Origin: an uncultured Candidatus Peregrinibacteria bacterium
GTDB lineage: Bacteria > Patescibacteriota > JACMRA01
Assembly: GCA_937127165.1 (NCBI GenBank)
Contig: CAKZLR010000018.1
Span: forward strand, 1-34,346
DNA length: 34,346 nt
Direction: 5' to 3'
The position numbers were made by a program, and so were the translations under genes. Positions within the stretch are counted from its first letter, which is position 1. Every line of letters begins with the position of its first letter. The notes under the pieces are model-generated. The model did not search any database, was not told the DNA's origin, and was given only the letters and a program-made list of their open reading frames with translations. Shown here in pieces: positions 16,361 through 24,389 of this stretch.

Positions 16361-19300
16361 TTAGTTATTTAAAAAATTAATTTTGGATTGTTGTTGATCT
16401 AACTCTTGTTTTCTTTGCAAAAGTTGTTGTCGTTTTTCAGTCACCACCTCAGGGTCGGCATTTTGTACAAAATTGGGATTTTGTAATTGGTTTTGTAAAA
16501 ACTCAATTTGAGTTTCCAAGTCTTTTATAATTTTGTTAGTTCTGTTAACTTCAGTTTGCTTGTTTGGGATATAAGCTAGAATATCCAAAGAGTATTCATA
16601 ACCCTCTTTTTGAACACTATACAATCCCTGCTTTTGTTCTGGTACTATCTCGCTTCTGGTTGTTATCTGGATAAACTTACTGTATTTATTAAGCAATACT
16701 GATTGGGAATATACTTGAATTGATTTGGCAGGATCAATAGCAAACAAACCTCGAGTGGAACGGAGATCTTGAATAAATCTAATAATTGCAGCAAACTCTT
16801 CAGCTTGAACCTGACTATTAGGGTTTTTTGACCACAACTGGCGGTACTGCTCATTTCTCTCGAGAGCAAAAGCTAAAAGGCTTGTTTGGCCAAAAAATTC
16901 CGACCACAAAACTTCTGTTTCAAAAGGTATAAACGGTGAAACTGTGATGATAAATTGCTGAAATAGACTTTTTGCAAAAGCAACCTGTGTTTCGTCTGTT
17001 TTTAGATACTCAATATACCAATCAGCAAAATTGTCCCACAAAAAGCCATACAAAACATCAACCGAGTGAGCTAGTTCGTAGTTTTGTAGATTATGCTCTA
17101 AGTTATCTTGTAAATCTAAATATTTTTGCAAAATCCACCACGAAGCGGAGGCTAGTGATTCTGGTGATAAAAATATTTCGTTTGATACTGGGTTTGTTTT
17201 TAAGAAGGTAGATTTAGGTTTTTCTAGAGCTGTTGTAACTTTTTCTTGCCAATTTCCACTTTTGAATTCTAAAAAACGAGCAACATTCCAAATTTTATTA
17301 CCAAAGTTCCGGTATTTCTCCATTAAACGATCGGCTAAATTACCACCAAATCGCATATTTCTTCCCGGAATCATACCACTCAGCATTGATAGTCTAAGGG
17401 AGTCACTAGAAAATTTAGCGATAGCTTCTCCGGGCTCTAAACCATTTTTCAAAGACTTACTCATTTTACGACCTTTTTCATCCAAAATAGTAGGAGTAAT
17501 TACTAGATTTTCAAAGGGAACACGATTAGTAAAATATTTACCCAAAGTGATCATTCTAACTATCCATAAATAAAAAATCTCTTTGGCCGTAACCATGGTT
17601 TGGGTTGGGTAAAATTCTTCAAAATCAACTTTTTTAGCCAAATTTTGTTCCATTAGTTGGTTGTTAAACTCAGTTCTAAAATTAGTAGAAAATTTGTTTA
17701 GCACAAACTCAATACTTTCTTCAAATCCATTAATTATTTTGCCTTTAACATCTTTTAAATCGACCCACTTAGTAGTTTGATAATCCGCGCAAACACCCTC
17801 TTTTTCGGACTCAGTTTCTACATAGAAAAGATTAGATTCAAGTCGAATGTTTTGCAATTCGTTATTTTTGTAAAAATTGAATCCAAGAAAAATTTTACCT
17901 ACAAAATCCAACTTAGTTATTTCGTTCCTACTTATACCGGTTTCTTCTTCAAATTCTCTTAAAAGGGTTTTTTGAGCAGTTTCACCAAGCTCTAACTTAC
18001 CACCAACTAAATGATATTCAGCTTTTTCTTCACTCACATTTCTGAGTATATCCCAGTTTATTTTGGGAAATAGTAGTTTTTTGGTTTTAGGATTATAAAT
18101 AATTGCATGAGCCCCAAACCGGTTTTGGAAATGCTGGTCCAAACTAATATATTTGGAAAAAGTATAAAAGTAGTTACTATATAAAATATAGTCTTCAATT
18201 TCGGGAAAATGTGGGATATTGAAATGAGCTCGATTATCAAAAATAAACCGCTTGCTGGTTGGCAACCGAGATATTATTTGATTAAATTGCTCAAACGGAA
18301 CAATCTGATCGTCGGTGGAGTGATAGACAAAAATTTGCTCACAGTTTTCTTTGATTAAATCAAGTTCGGTTTGAATCTCAAAAGTATAAGCATCAGTGCA
18401 AGCTGCCACCAAATGAAGTTGCTTCACTTTGAGAGAGTTTTCGGATAGATATTTGAGTAAAAAGTTACCACCAAGACTGTGACCAACTAAAAATAGTTCA
18501 TTTTCTGGATCAATTTGAGCAATATATTTTTCAAACCAAATCTTCCAAGCTTCATAATTGGCATTTTGTTTGTTTGGCATTTGTGGGTAAAACACTTCTA
18601 TTCCAGCACTGGAGAGTTTGGTAAACAAGTTGATTTTCCAGTCGATTTTTTGCTGGCGAATGTCTATCTCTCTTTGCTTCAGCTCCTCCAGCATTTCTTG
18701 GTCAGTTTTAAAAGCATCTCCACCACCAACTATTACTACAGTTTTTTGAGGTTTAACTGTTTCCACGAAATCCAAAGTAGATAGCGGCCAAAGCGAGGAT
18801 GAAAACCAAGTATCTAAAATTTTGCTTTCTTGTACCCAGTTTCCAGGTAAATCAGGCTTATTTGGACTAACTTGGAATTTGTGCCTAATTTCAGGATTTT
18901 TCAACCACTCTTGATAACTAAAAAATTTTTTTTCTGGATTGGTGTCTAAATTATACCACACAGGAATTTTATGACCCCAGGTAAGATCTCGAGAAATACA
19001 CCAATCAAGAACATTTTGGATAAAATTTTGACCTCTTTGTCTAAATTCACTAGGATAAAAATTAACCTCATCTAAACCTTTAAGGGTTAGTTTTTGTAAG
19101 TTGGTTTTTTTGCTAAACAACTTGTGAATATCCTCAAACTTGTCCAGAATTTGACTTTCTGGTAGTATTTCAAGTAATTTATCTTTACCTGCCCAGCCCC
19201 AGCTGCAACCAATAATTTTGGTTTTGTCCATAAAGTTCTGTAATTCAATCACATCATCTTTAGTGTCAGTAAAATAGTAAACTTGTGTGGGAGATATACC

Positions 19301-19924
19301 CCAATCTTTACAAACTTGAGTGATTTTTTCCTCCTTGGAGTGGTTATCCTCTCTACCTAAAATGTGAGTGAAGTTTAACTTACAATTTCTGATTTTCGGT
19401 AAAATTAACAACTCTTTTGAAGAACTAGAAACAATTGCAAGTCTTGTGTTTGAGATTTTAGCAATTTCGTTAACGAACCCTTCAAATAGACAAAACTCTT
19501 TATTAGCCATGTACCTTATAAAATTCCAACTGGCAACAGCCTGCTGTTCAAACTCTTCTTGGCTCAGTCCATGATTTTTATGATGTCTGGGTTTATCAAA
19601 ATATTCATCTCTCATTTCCTTAGCTTTTTTGTAGTCACCACCGGCTCTCAGCTCAGCCCAACAAGCTAAATTAGCTTCGTCGGAATCGGCTAGTACTCCG
19701 TCATAATCAAAAATTAAATACTTAGTTTCTGCACACGAAGAATGATCAAACTCTTTGTGGTAGCTGAGAAAAAATTCATCACTAATCAACGGTTCAATAA
19801 CTGTTTTGGATCTTTCACAAATAGACACATTATGTTCATAGTTCCAGTCCACTTGGAATTGTGTAAACCGTTCTTTTAATTCAGAAACCCTTTTTTGATA
19901 GTCTGCCTCGCTAAAGTTATTCAT
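16361..19924 (-). CDS. Valyl-tRNA synthetase C-terminal part with inserted HAD, alpha/beta-hydrolase and Nudix domains
   Basis: A 1187-residue protein. ValRS pieces are residues 29-60 (HNVSICERSKTVIEPLIS, end of the editing domain), 284-386 (LDWCISRDLTWGHKIPVWY, ILDTWFSSSLWPLSTL), 755-890 (FYPTQTMVTAKEIFYLWIVR, KMSKS at 820-824), the helical anticodon-binding domain to about 1040, and a C-terminal coiled coil (about 1125-1180). Inserted between them: a HAD phosphatase at 67-270 (FDYDGVLADSD with Asp73 and Asp75; Asp220 and Asp224 in TDTKDD); an RBBP9/YdeN-like alpha/beta-hydrolase at 393-595 (GHSLGG with Ser483; Asp538 or Asp539; His567); and a Nudix domain at about 603-745 with a perfect box (Gly642, Glu648, Arg656-Glu657, Glu660-Glu661, Gly663). 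The N-terminal half with the HIGH motif is missing; an in-frame TAA lies about 30 bases upstream of the ATG. It may pair with a separate N-terminal subunit encoded elsewhere. The inserts' activities are inferred from motifs. Confidence 0.88.
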   Translation of the reverse strand: MNNFSEADYQKRVSELKERFTQFQVDWNYEHNVSICERSKTVIEPLISDEFFLSYHKEFDHSSCAETKYLIFDYDGVLADSDEANLACWAELRAGGDYKKAKEMRDEYFDKPRHHKNHGLSQEEFEQQAVASWNFIRYMANKEFCLFEGFVNEIAKISNTRLAIVSSSSKELLILPKIRNCKLNFTHILGREDNHSKEEKITQVCKDWGISPTQVYYFTDTKDDVIELQNFMDKTKIIGCSWGWAGKDKLLEILPESQILDKFEDIHKLFSKKTNLQKLTLKGLDEVNFYPSEFRQRGQNFIQNVLDWCISRDLTWGHKIPVWYNLDTNPEKKFFSYQEWLKNPEIRHKFQVSPNKPDLPGNWVQESKILDTWFSSSLWPLSTLDFVETVKPQKTVVIVGGGDAFKTDQEMLEELKQREIDIRQQKIDWKINLFTKLSSAGIEVFYPQMPNKQNANYEAWKIWFEKYIAQIDPENELFLVGHSLGGNFLLKYLSENSLKVKQLHLVAACTDAYTFEIQTELDLIKENCEQIFVYHSTDDQIVPFEQFNQIISRLPTSKRFIFDNRAHFNIPHFPEIEDYILYSNYFYTFSKYISLDQHFQNRFGAHAIIYNPKTKKLLFPKINWDILRNVSEEKAEYHLVGGKLELGETAQKTLLREFEEETGISRNEITKLDFVGKIFLGFNFYKNNELQNIRLESNLFYVETESEKEGVCADYQTTKWVDLKDVKGKIINGFEESIEFVLNKFSTNFRTEFNNQLMEQNLAKKVDFEEFYPTQTMVTAKEIFYLWIVRMITLGKYFTNRVPFENLVITPTILDEKGRKMSKSLKNGLEPGEAIAKFSSDSLRLSMLSGMIPGRNMRFGGNLADRLMEKYRNFGNKIWNVARFLEFKSGNWQEKVTTALEKPKSTFLKTNPVSNEIFLSPESLASASWWILQKYLDLQDNLEHNLQNYELAHSVDVLYGFLWDNFADWYIEYLKTDETQVAFAKSLFQQFIITVSPFIPFETEVLWSEFFGQTSLLAFALERNEQYRQLWSKNPNSQVQAEEFAAIIRFIQDLRSTRGLFAIDPAKSIQVYSQSVLLNKYSKFIQITTRSEIVPEQKQGLYSVQKEGYEYSLDILAYIPNKQTEVNRTNKIIKDLETQIEFLQNQLQNPNFVQNADPEVVTEKRQQLLQRKQELDQQQSKINFLNN

Positions 19925-20133
19925 AGTAATGAAATTACTAATAATAGTTTCTGCTTAAACCAAATAGTTTTGTCAAACGTTAAGTTACAATCGACTATCT
20001 GAATAATTAAAATGACTTGAAAAGGATTGCAAACTGAGATATCTTATGGTGGAGTATTTATTTATAATTAATTTTCTTAGAACTTTCTTTTTCTATGTTT
20101 TATAGAAAATTTATAATTTATAAAATTATAAAA

Positions 20134-20634
20134 TTAAGCAAAGACAACCTCGTTTTTAGTTTGGAAAAAATTATGAAAATACTCTTCTGTCCAATCCAAA
20201 ATATCTAAATAAAAACTTAAATACGGATCAAATTCATAAATTTTGTAGTAATGATTCTTAATCATCCATTGGATGACCCGGTAATCGTACTGAGACAGTA
20301 CATTTTGACTAAATTCTTTACTATATATTTCTAATTTCTTCTCTCTGAATTTTAGTGTTAGAAAGGCTTTCTTTTGTTCCCAACTAGCGAATTTTTCTTC
20401 TGGGTTTGCAGGGTCAAATTTTTCTCGTTCATAAACAAATTGAGGATCCATTTTTTGGTTGAAAAAATAAAGTGGGTGGAGTAATCTATGCAAAGTTCTA
20501 CCAAAAAAATAGGAATACCCCTTATAATCTTTATTTCTTTTTTTAGCTTCTTCGTATTGTATCCAAGTAATCGTTGATATATACTCATACATGTCAATAT
20601 ATTGCTCTTTCAAGGATAAAAAATGTTTTGACAT
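20134..20634 (-). CDS. Hypothetical protein rich in aromatic residues
   Basis: A 166-residue protein that I do not recognise. It is strikingly rich in Tyr, Phe and Trp together with Lys and Glu (YKGYSYFFGRTLHRLLHPLYFF, WMIKNHYYKIYEFDPYLSFYLDILDW). It looks largely helical and soluble: there is no long hydrophobic stretch and no signal peptide. It lies 68 bases downstream of grpE on the same strand and may share its transcript. The composition fits a helical binding protein but gives no function. The long open frame with ordered amphipathic segments supports a real gene. Confidence 0.5.
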   Translation of the reverse strand: MSKHFLSLKEQYIDMYEYISTITWIQYEEAKKRNKDYKGYSYFFGRTLHRLLHPLYFFNQKMDPQFVYEREKFDPANPEEKFASWEQKKAFLTLKFREKKLEIYSKEFSQNVLSQYDYRVIQWMIKNHYYKIYEFDPYLSFYLDILDWTEEYFHNFFQTKNEVVFA

Positions 20635-20702
20635 AAATTCTGCCTAAAACTGGATTTTAGTCGAGATACGTAATTATCAAATTTTTTTATTTTTGACAAC
20701 TA

Positions 20703-21353
20703 CTAAAAAGTAATTACTGCTGGCTTGATTACTTGACCGTCTACTTTTACTCCGGCGCTTACTACTCCTTTAACTGTTGGAATAGAGGTGTCACCAGACA
20801 GTTCGTTGACGGCATTCATGAACTCTGGATTAAAGGTATCTCCTGGATTTGGAATGATAATTTCAATATTAAATTTTTGCAGAACTTTAAGACTTGTATC
20901 TAAACTATTTTTTAACCTATCAACAAAATCTTTGACCGCCGTTTCACTAGCTTCAGGAGCATAACTGAAAGCTAAGTTCATATGACTAACAAAATCAGCT
21001 AAACTTAAAGCAATTTCTTTTTTAACCGACTTTTTTGCTCTATCTACGTCCATCTCGTTTTGTTTCATCACATTTTGCATATCAGCTAGAAGCCGTAAAT
21101 TTTTAGCTTTAAGCTCTTCTATTTCCTTTTTTAAGGTATCTTGCTCTGCAGATAATTTCTGAACTATATCATCTTGAGTTTGGGCTTGAATTTGGCTATC
21201 ATTAGAGGCAGAATCATTATCTGAGACTTTAGTAGGAACTGACGAAGGAACTGACGAGTTAGTTTCTTCTTTTTGAGTATCATCTAATTTTGAAAGGTTT
21301 TTATTTTTAAAATCTTGAATTTTTTGGTCAGCATTTTGCTTTTTTTTAGGCAT
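20703..21353 (-). CDS. grpE: GrpE nucleotide exchange factor
   Basis: GrpE releases ADP from the chaperone DnaK. The 216-residue protein has a disordered charged N-terminus (1-65), a long coiled-coil helix (about 66-115, with LRLLADMQNVMKQNEMDVDRAKK matching the family's LAEFENYRKR segment), a four-helix dimer region, and the C-terminal beta wing (NPGDTFNPEFMNAVNEL, then GVVSAGVKVDGQVIKPAVITF). It is well diverged, but the order and key positions (PGDTF, the Gly before the last strands, IKPA) fit. dnaK and dnaJ are not next to it. The start is 97 bases downstream of the helicase stop, and a TTGACA hexamer (plus-strand 21421-21426) suggests its own promoter. Confidence 0.88.
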   Translation of the reverse strand: MPKKKQNADQKIQDFKNKNLSKLDDTQKEETNSSVPSSVPTKVSDNDSASNDSQIQAQTQDDIVQKLSAEQDTLKKEIEELKAKNLRLLADMQNVMKQNEMDVDRAKKSVKKEIALSLADFVSHMNLAFSYAPEASETAVKDFVDRLKNSLDTSLKVLQKFNIEIIIPNPGDTFNPEFMNAVNELSGDTSIPTVKGVVSAGVKVDGQVIKPAVITF

Positions 21354-21450
21354 AGATTTAATCTAAAAATTGATGAACTTAATTTCAAATTAAGAATGAT
21401 TTTCTTAAATAGATGATTTTTGTCAACCTAAAATTTTGTTTGCTAAAATT

Positions 21451-22770
21451 TTAAGATTCGACTTGGCTAATCAAAATTTTATTGATTTCAGGGAAGTCGG
21501 CAAGTCTTTGTTCACAGTTATTTATAAAGTGACTGGCAAAGTCGAGAATAGTTTGTTTTGAACGATAATTTTTGGTCAGGGTAATAATTTGGCATGTTGG
21601 ATATTTTTTTCTGAAATCTAAAATATTTTTTAAATAAGCTCCTTGAAATTTAAAAATTGACTGGTCATCATCTCCGACTACCATCAAGTTCGGTCTATTA
21701 TTAGTTAGTTTTGTGTCAACTAACATGTCAATAAGTTTAGTCTGCACACCACTAGTGTCTTGAAATTCGTCAACCAAAATATATAAAAACTGTTCTTGAT
21801 AATTGTATCTAAGCTCTTTGTAAGTTTCAAAAGCTTTTAACACTTCAAAAAGCATATCCTCAAAATCAAATAATTTAGACTGGTGCAAACCTTCTTGATA
21901 CTTTTTATAAATTCTAGCTAAAGAGCGGTATTTTTTATGGTTAAGGTCGGCTTTTAACCTATATTTTTTGTCTTCATCAACTTTACAAAAACTGTTTCTC
22001 CATGAAGTTAATTTAGTTGTTGAAGGATTTTGTTGAGCTTCAATTTCGTCCACAGTCTTTTGCAAACTCTCTATTACTAGTTTTTTAAGGCTATAATTTG
22101 GCTGTTTTTCGTCAAAGTTAATCTGTCTCAGGGGTTCAATCAAGTCTTGGCGAGCTTTTGATAGTAAAACTTTATTTATTTTCCCAACAAAAAAGTCTTT
22201 GATAATATTTCTAGCCTGAGAAATAAAAGTTTCGTTGTCGTCCAAAATTTGTTCAAAATCTTCGGGGGTTATACCTTCTTTTTTTAGATCCCTAATTCTA
22301 GATCTGATAGAGTCTAAATAAGTCCAACCTTCTTTAGAATTGTGTTGGTTGAGAGGATCATCATGGTCAAAAGTATTAAAAATACTTTGCAAAATTTCAA
22401 TTGAAGCTAAGTCATCAGCCGGCATATACTTAGCTCCGGAAAAAAAATATTCGGGGTTATGACTAATCACTTCGGTTCCAAAACTATGAAAAGTGTGAAT
22501 ATACACTTTGCTAGCCTGTGATCCAATAATCTTGATTAATCTTTCTCTCATATTTACAGCCGCTGAGTCTGTGAAAGTAAGACAAAGAATAGACTCTGGC
22601 AAAGTATCTGTTTCCCTGAGAATGTTGGCTACTCTCATGCTAAGTAATTCTGTTTTACCTGTCCCCGGACCAGCTACGACCATCACTGGACCATCGATTG
22701 TGTCAACGGCTTGTCTTTGTTCCGAGTTAAGCCGTTGATATTTTTGCCAGAAAATTCGGTTAAAATTCAT
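21451..22770 (-). CDS. UvrD/Rep-type helicase, N-terminal half only
   Basis: A superfamily 1A DNA helicase fragment of 439 residues. Motifs in order: Q motif (LNSEQRQAV), Walker A AGPGTGKT (33-40), motif Ia (LTFTDSAA), motif Ib (VYIHTFHSFG), motif II LVDEFQD (Asp334, Glu335), motif III GDDDQSIFKFQGA, and motif IV (LTKNYRSKQTIL). The protein ends about 35 residues later with a TAA, so motifs V and VI and the rest of domain 2A/2B are absent. Full-length relatives have about 650-1000 residues. The missing part does not follow in any frame: only 97 bases separate the stop from grpE. ATP hydrolysis and unwinding would need the missing arginine finger, so this is either a split helicase with its partner elsewhere, a regulatory fragment, or a relic with its frame intact. 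Confidence 0.88.
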   Translation of the reverse strand: MNFNRIFWQKYQRLNSEQRQAVDTIDGPVMVVAGPGTGKTELLSMRVANILRETDTLPESILCLTFTDSAAVNMRERLIKIIGSQASKVYIHTFHSFGTEVISHNPEYFFSGAKYMPADDLASIEILQSIFNTFDHDDPLNQHNSKEGWTYLDSIRSRIRDLKKEGITPEDFEQILDDNETFISQARNIIKDFFVGKINKVLLSKARQDLIEPLRQINFDEKQPNYSLKKLVIESLQKTVDEIEAQQNPSTTKLTSWRNSFCKVDEDKKYRLKADLNHKKYRSLARIYKKYQEGLHQSKLFDFEDMLFEVLKAFETYKELRYNYQEQFLYILVDEFQDTSGVQTKLIDMLVDTKLTNNRPNLMVVGDDDQSIFKFQGAYLKNILDFRKKYPTCQIITLTKNYRSKQTILDFASHFINNCEQRLADFPEINKILISQVES

Positions 22771-22788
22771 ACTTTAATTTATATGACT

Positions 22789-22817
22789 ATGCTACAAATA
22801 GTAAATCAGTCAGTCAA
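22789..22817 (-). promoter_or_regulatory. Promoter of the truncated helicase gene
   Basis: On the minus strand TTGACT, 17 bases, then TAGCAT, ending 18 bases before the ATG. A second TTGACT begins 11 bases further upstream. A perfect palindrome (22844-22865) lies just upstream and may be an activator or repressor site. Confidence 0.4.
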
Positions 22818-23248
22818 GACAAAGTCAAACACTATCCATTAAGATCAAATCAAGATTGATTTGATATTTGGTCTGGTTATGTACTAATTTGATTTCTAAA
22901 GAAAAACTGGTGTAATAAACTTGTTTATTCAAAATTTATTTAATTTTTACAAGTTTTACTTGTTACTTACAAGTTTTATTTAAAACTACAACAATAACAA
23001 TTGTTACCAATTTAATCAAAAAAAATTTTCTAATTTAATTCTTGTCAATTTTTAAAAAAATACTAGGTCCGGGTCTTACTTACTATTCTCACTATTTTTT
23101 GTGAGAACTTAATAAAAGACGATTTTTAAATTTTAAAATATATAATTATATAATATGAAAACTCTTCAGAGTTGTATTTGAAATTATAAAAACATTTATT
23201 CCTATTTACAACTAACATAACTCATAGACACTCTGTTAGATCGTGTAA
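22818..23248. other. AT-rich gap with two perfect inverted repeats
   Basis: No gene. The palindrome at 22844-22865 has arms ATCAAATCAA and TTGATTTGAT separated by GA. A second hairpin, TTCTCAC / GTGAGAA (23086-23092 and 23101-23107, loop TATTTTTT), may end transcription or fold in RNA. The rest is A/T tracts. Confidence 0.6.
22844..22865. repeat. Perfect 10-base inverted repeat, operator candidate
   Basis: Arms ATCAAATCAA and TTGATTTGAT are exact reverse complements with a 2-base centre (GA). It sits about 27 bases upstream of the helicase gene's -35 hexamer. The small centre fits a site for a dimeric DNA-binding protein better than an RNA hairpin. Confidence 0.55.
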
Positions 23249-23874
23249 TCATAAAAAAATGATTTCAGCAATATCCTTAGGATGCATAAACTTTGAAGTA
23301 TCAATTTTTGTTTGATTATCTAGGTTTTTAAATAAATTTGTATTTGTAGTTGCAGGATAAAAACCCATTACACGAATATTGATTCTTTTTTCCAACCTTC
23401 CCTGAAACCAGATATTCCGTATTTATTACTCATATAAACAGACTCTCTTGGCTTACCATCATATGGTGTTCTACCGGCTGAAGATACATTAAGGATTGTA
23501 CCATAATTTTGTTCTTTGAAAGTTGGCAAAAATACTTGTGTCGTGTATATAGTACCCATTAGATTTATTCTAATCATTTTTTCTATATGATCAGGATTTT
23601 GTTTGTCTAGATCACCAGTGTAATACACACCCGCATTATTTATCAAAACATCAACATTACCAATTTCCTTACGAGCACTTTCTAATATCGGATAGAGGCG
23701 ATCAGCTTCATATTCTAAATTGTATTCTATATTTTTAAGATTTGGATGTGTTATATTAACAGTATTTCTGCTAAGATTAAAGACTAGCCACTGCCTTTTT
23801 AAACACTTTTTTACAACTTCTAGTCCAATTCCAGAACTACCCCCAGTGATAACAATTCTTTTAAAGAAGAAATT
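23249..23874 (-). pseudogene. Short-chain dehydrogenase/reductase pseudogene
   Basis: Read leftward, one frame gives KRIVITGGSSGIGLEVVKK (the TGxxxGIG cofactor motif), DVLINNAGVYYTGDLD (NNAG), ILNVSSAG (catalytic Ser) and YMSNKYGISGF (YxxxK with an extra residue, so the catalytic Tyr-Lys spacing should be checked). After FREGWKKES the frame ends at a stop. A shift at the A-run near 23388 restores INIRVMGFYPATTNTNLF and KFMHPKDIAEIIFL, ending at TGA 23249-23251. No ATG stands where the protein should begin: the codon before KRIVITGG is TTT and no in-frame ATG lies nearby. So both the start and the reading frame are damaged, and the C-terminus is short. The substrate is unknown. The remaining similarity is high, so inactivation looks recent. 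Confidence 0.8.
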
Positions 23875-24389
23875 TACTAAAAATAGTGCAAAAGCACATG
23901 CATGAAGAATAAAAATAAAATGGTCAAATAAATCATTCTGAGTTGTAATAACAATTTAAAATATATTATAACTTTCACAAATATTATTTCATTTATTAAG
24001 TATTGTTTATTATATAATCCTGTTAATAACAGGAAATTTTAAATATGAAAAAATTTTAAATATGAAAAATATATATTTTTGTCTTTTAATTACATTATTA
24101 TACTAGTTACCTTTAGATTTATTTCTCCTGCTTTTGTTACGTTACAAATGATTCCCCTAAAAGACTAAAACTTTGACTAAGAAGATTTATTTTTACAGAT
24201 GCTCTTTTATAATTTGTTCATCATACAAACCTCGAAGAAATTAGTGCTATTTGTCATAATAAATACAATTTGATTCAATATTTTATACATCTAACAGAAA
24301 AATGTTAAACTAACAAAGTTGAACAATAGATCTGAAAGACCTCTTTTGCAAGATTAAAATAAAAAGTATTATTTTAGATATATAAACAT
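23875..24389. other. Intergenic region with palindrome and tandem repeat before pilB
   Basis: No gene. It contains the palindrome CCTGTTA-A-TAACAGG (24019-24033) immediately followed by two exact 17-base copies of AAATTTTAAATATGAAA (24034-24050 and 24051-24067). The rest is AT-rich. Confidence 0.6.
24019..24067. repeat. Palindrome fused to a 17-base tandem repeat
   Basis: CCTGTTA and TAACAGG form an exact 7-base inverted repeat around a single A. The two adjoining 17-base units are identical. GC-containing palindromes stand out in this AT-rich sequence. It could be a regulator site, a hairpin, or a scar of an insertion. Confidence 0.6.

Noticed and set aside
16361-19924. Inserts in ValRS as inteins
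   Set aside because: No intein splice blocks (N-terminal Cys/Ser with TxxH, C-terminal His-Asn) or LAGLIDADG endonuclease motifs are present at the edges; the inserts instead show HAD, serine hydrolase and Nudix catalytic motifs.
23086-23107. Hairpin TTCTCAC/GTGAGAA as a standard terminator
   Set aside because: The stem is perfect but no U-run follows on either strand; the T-run is in the loop.
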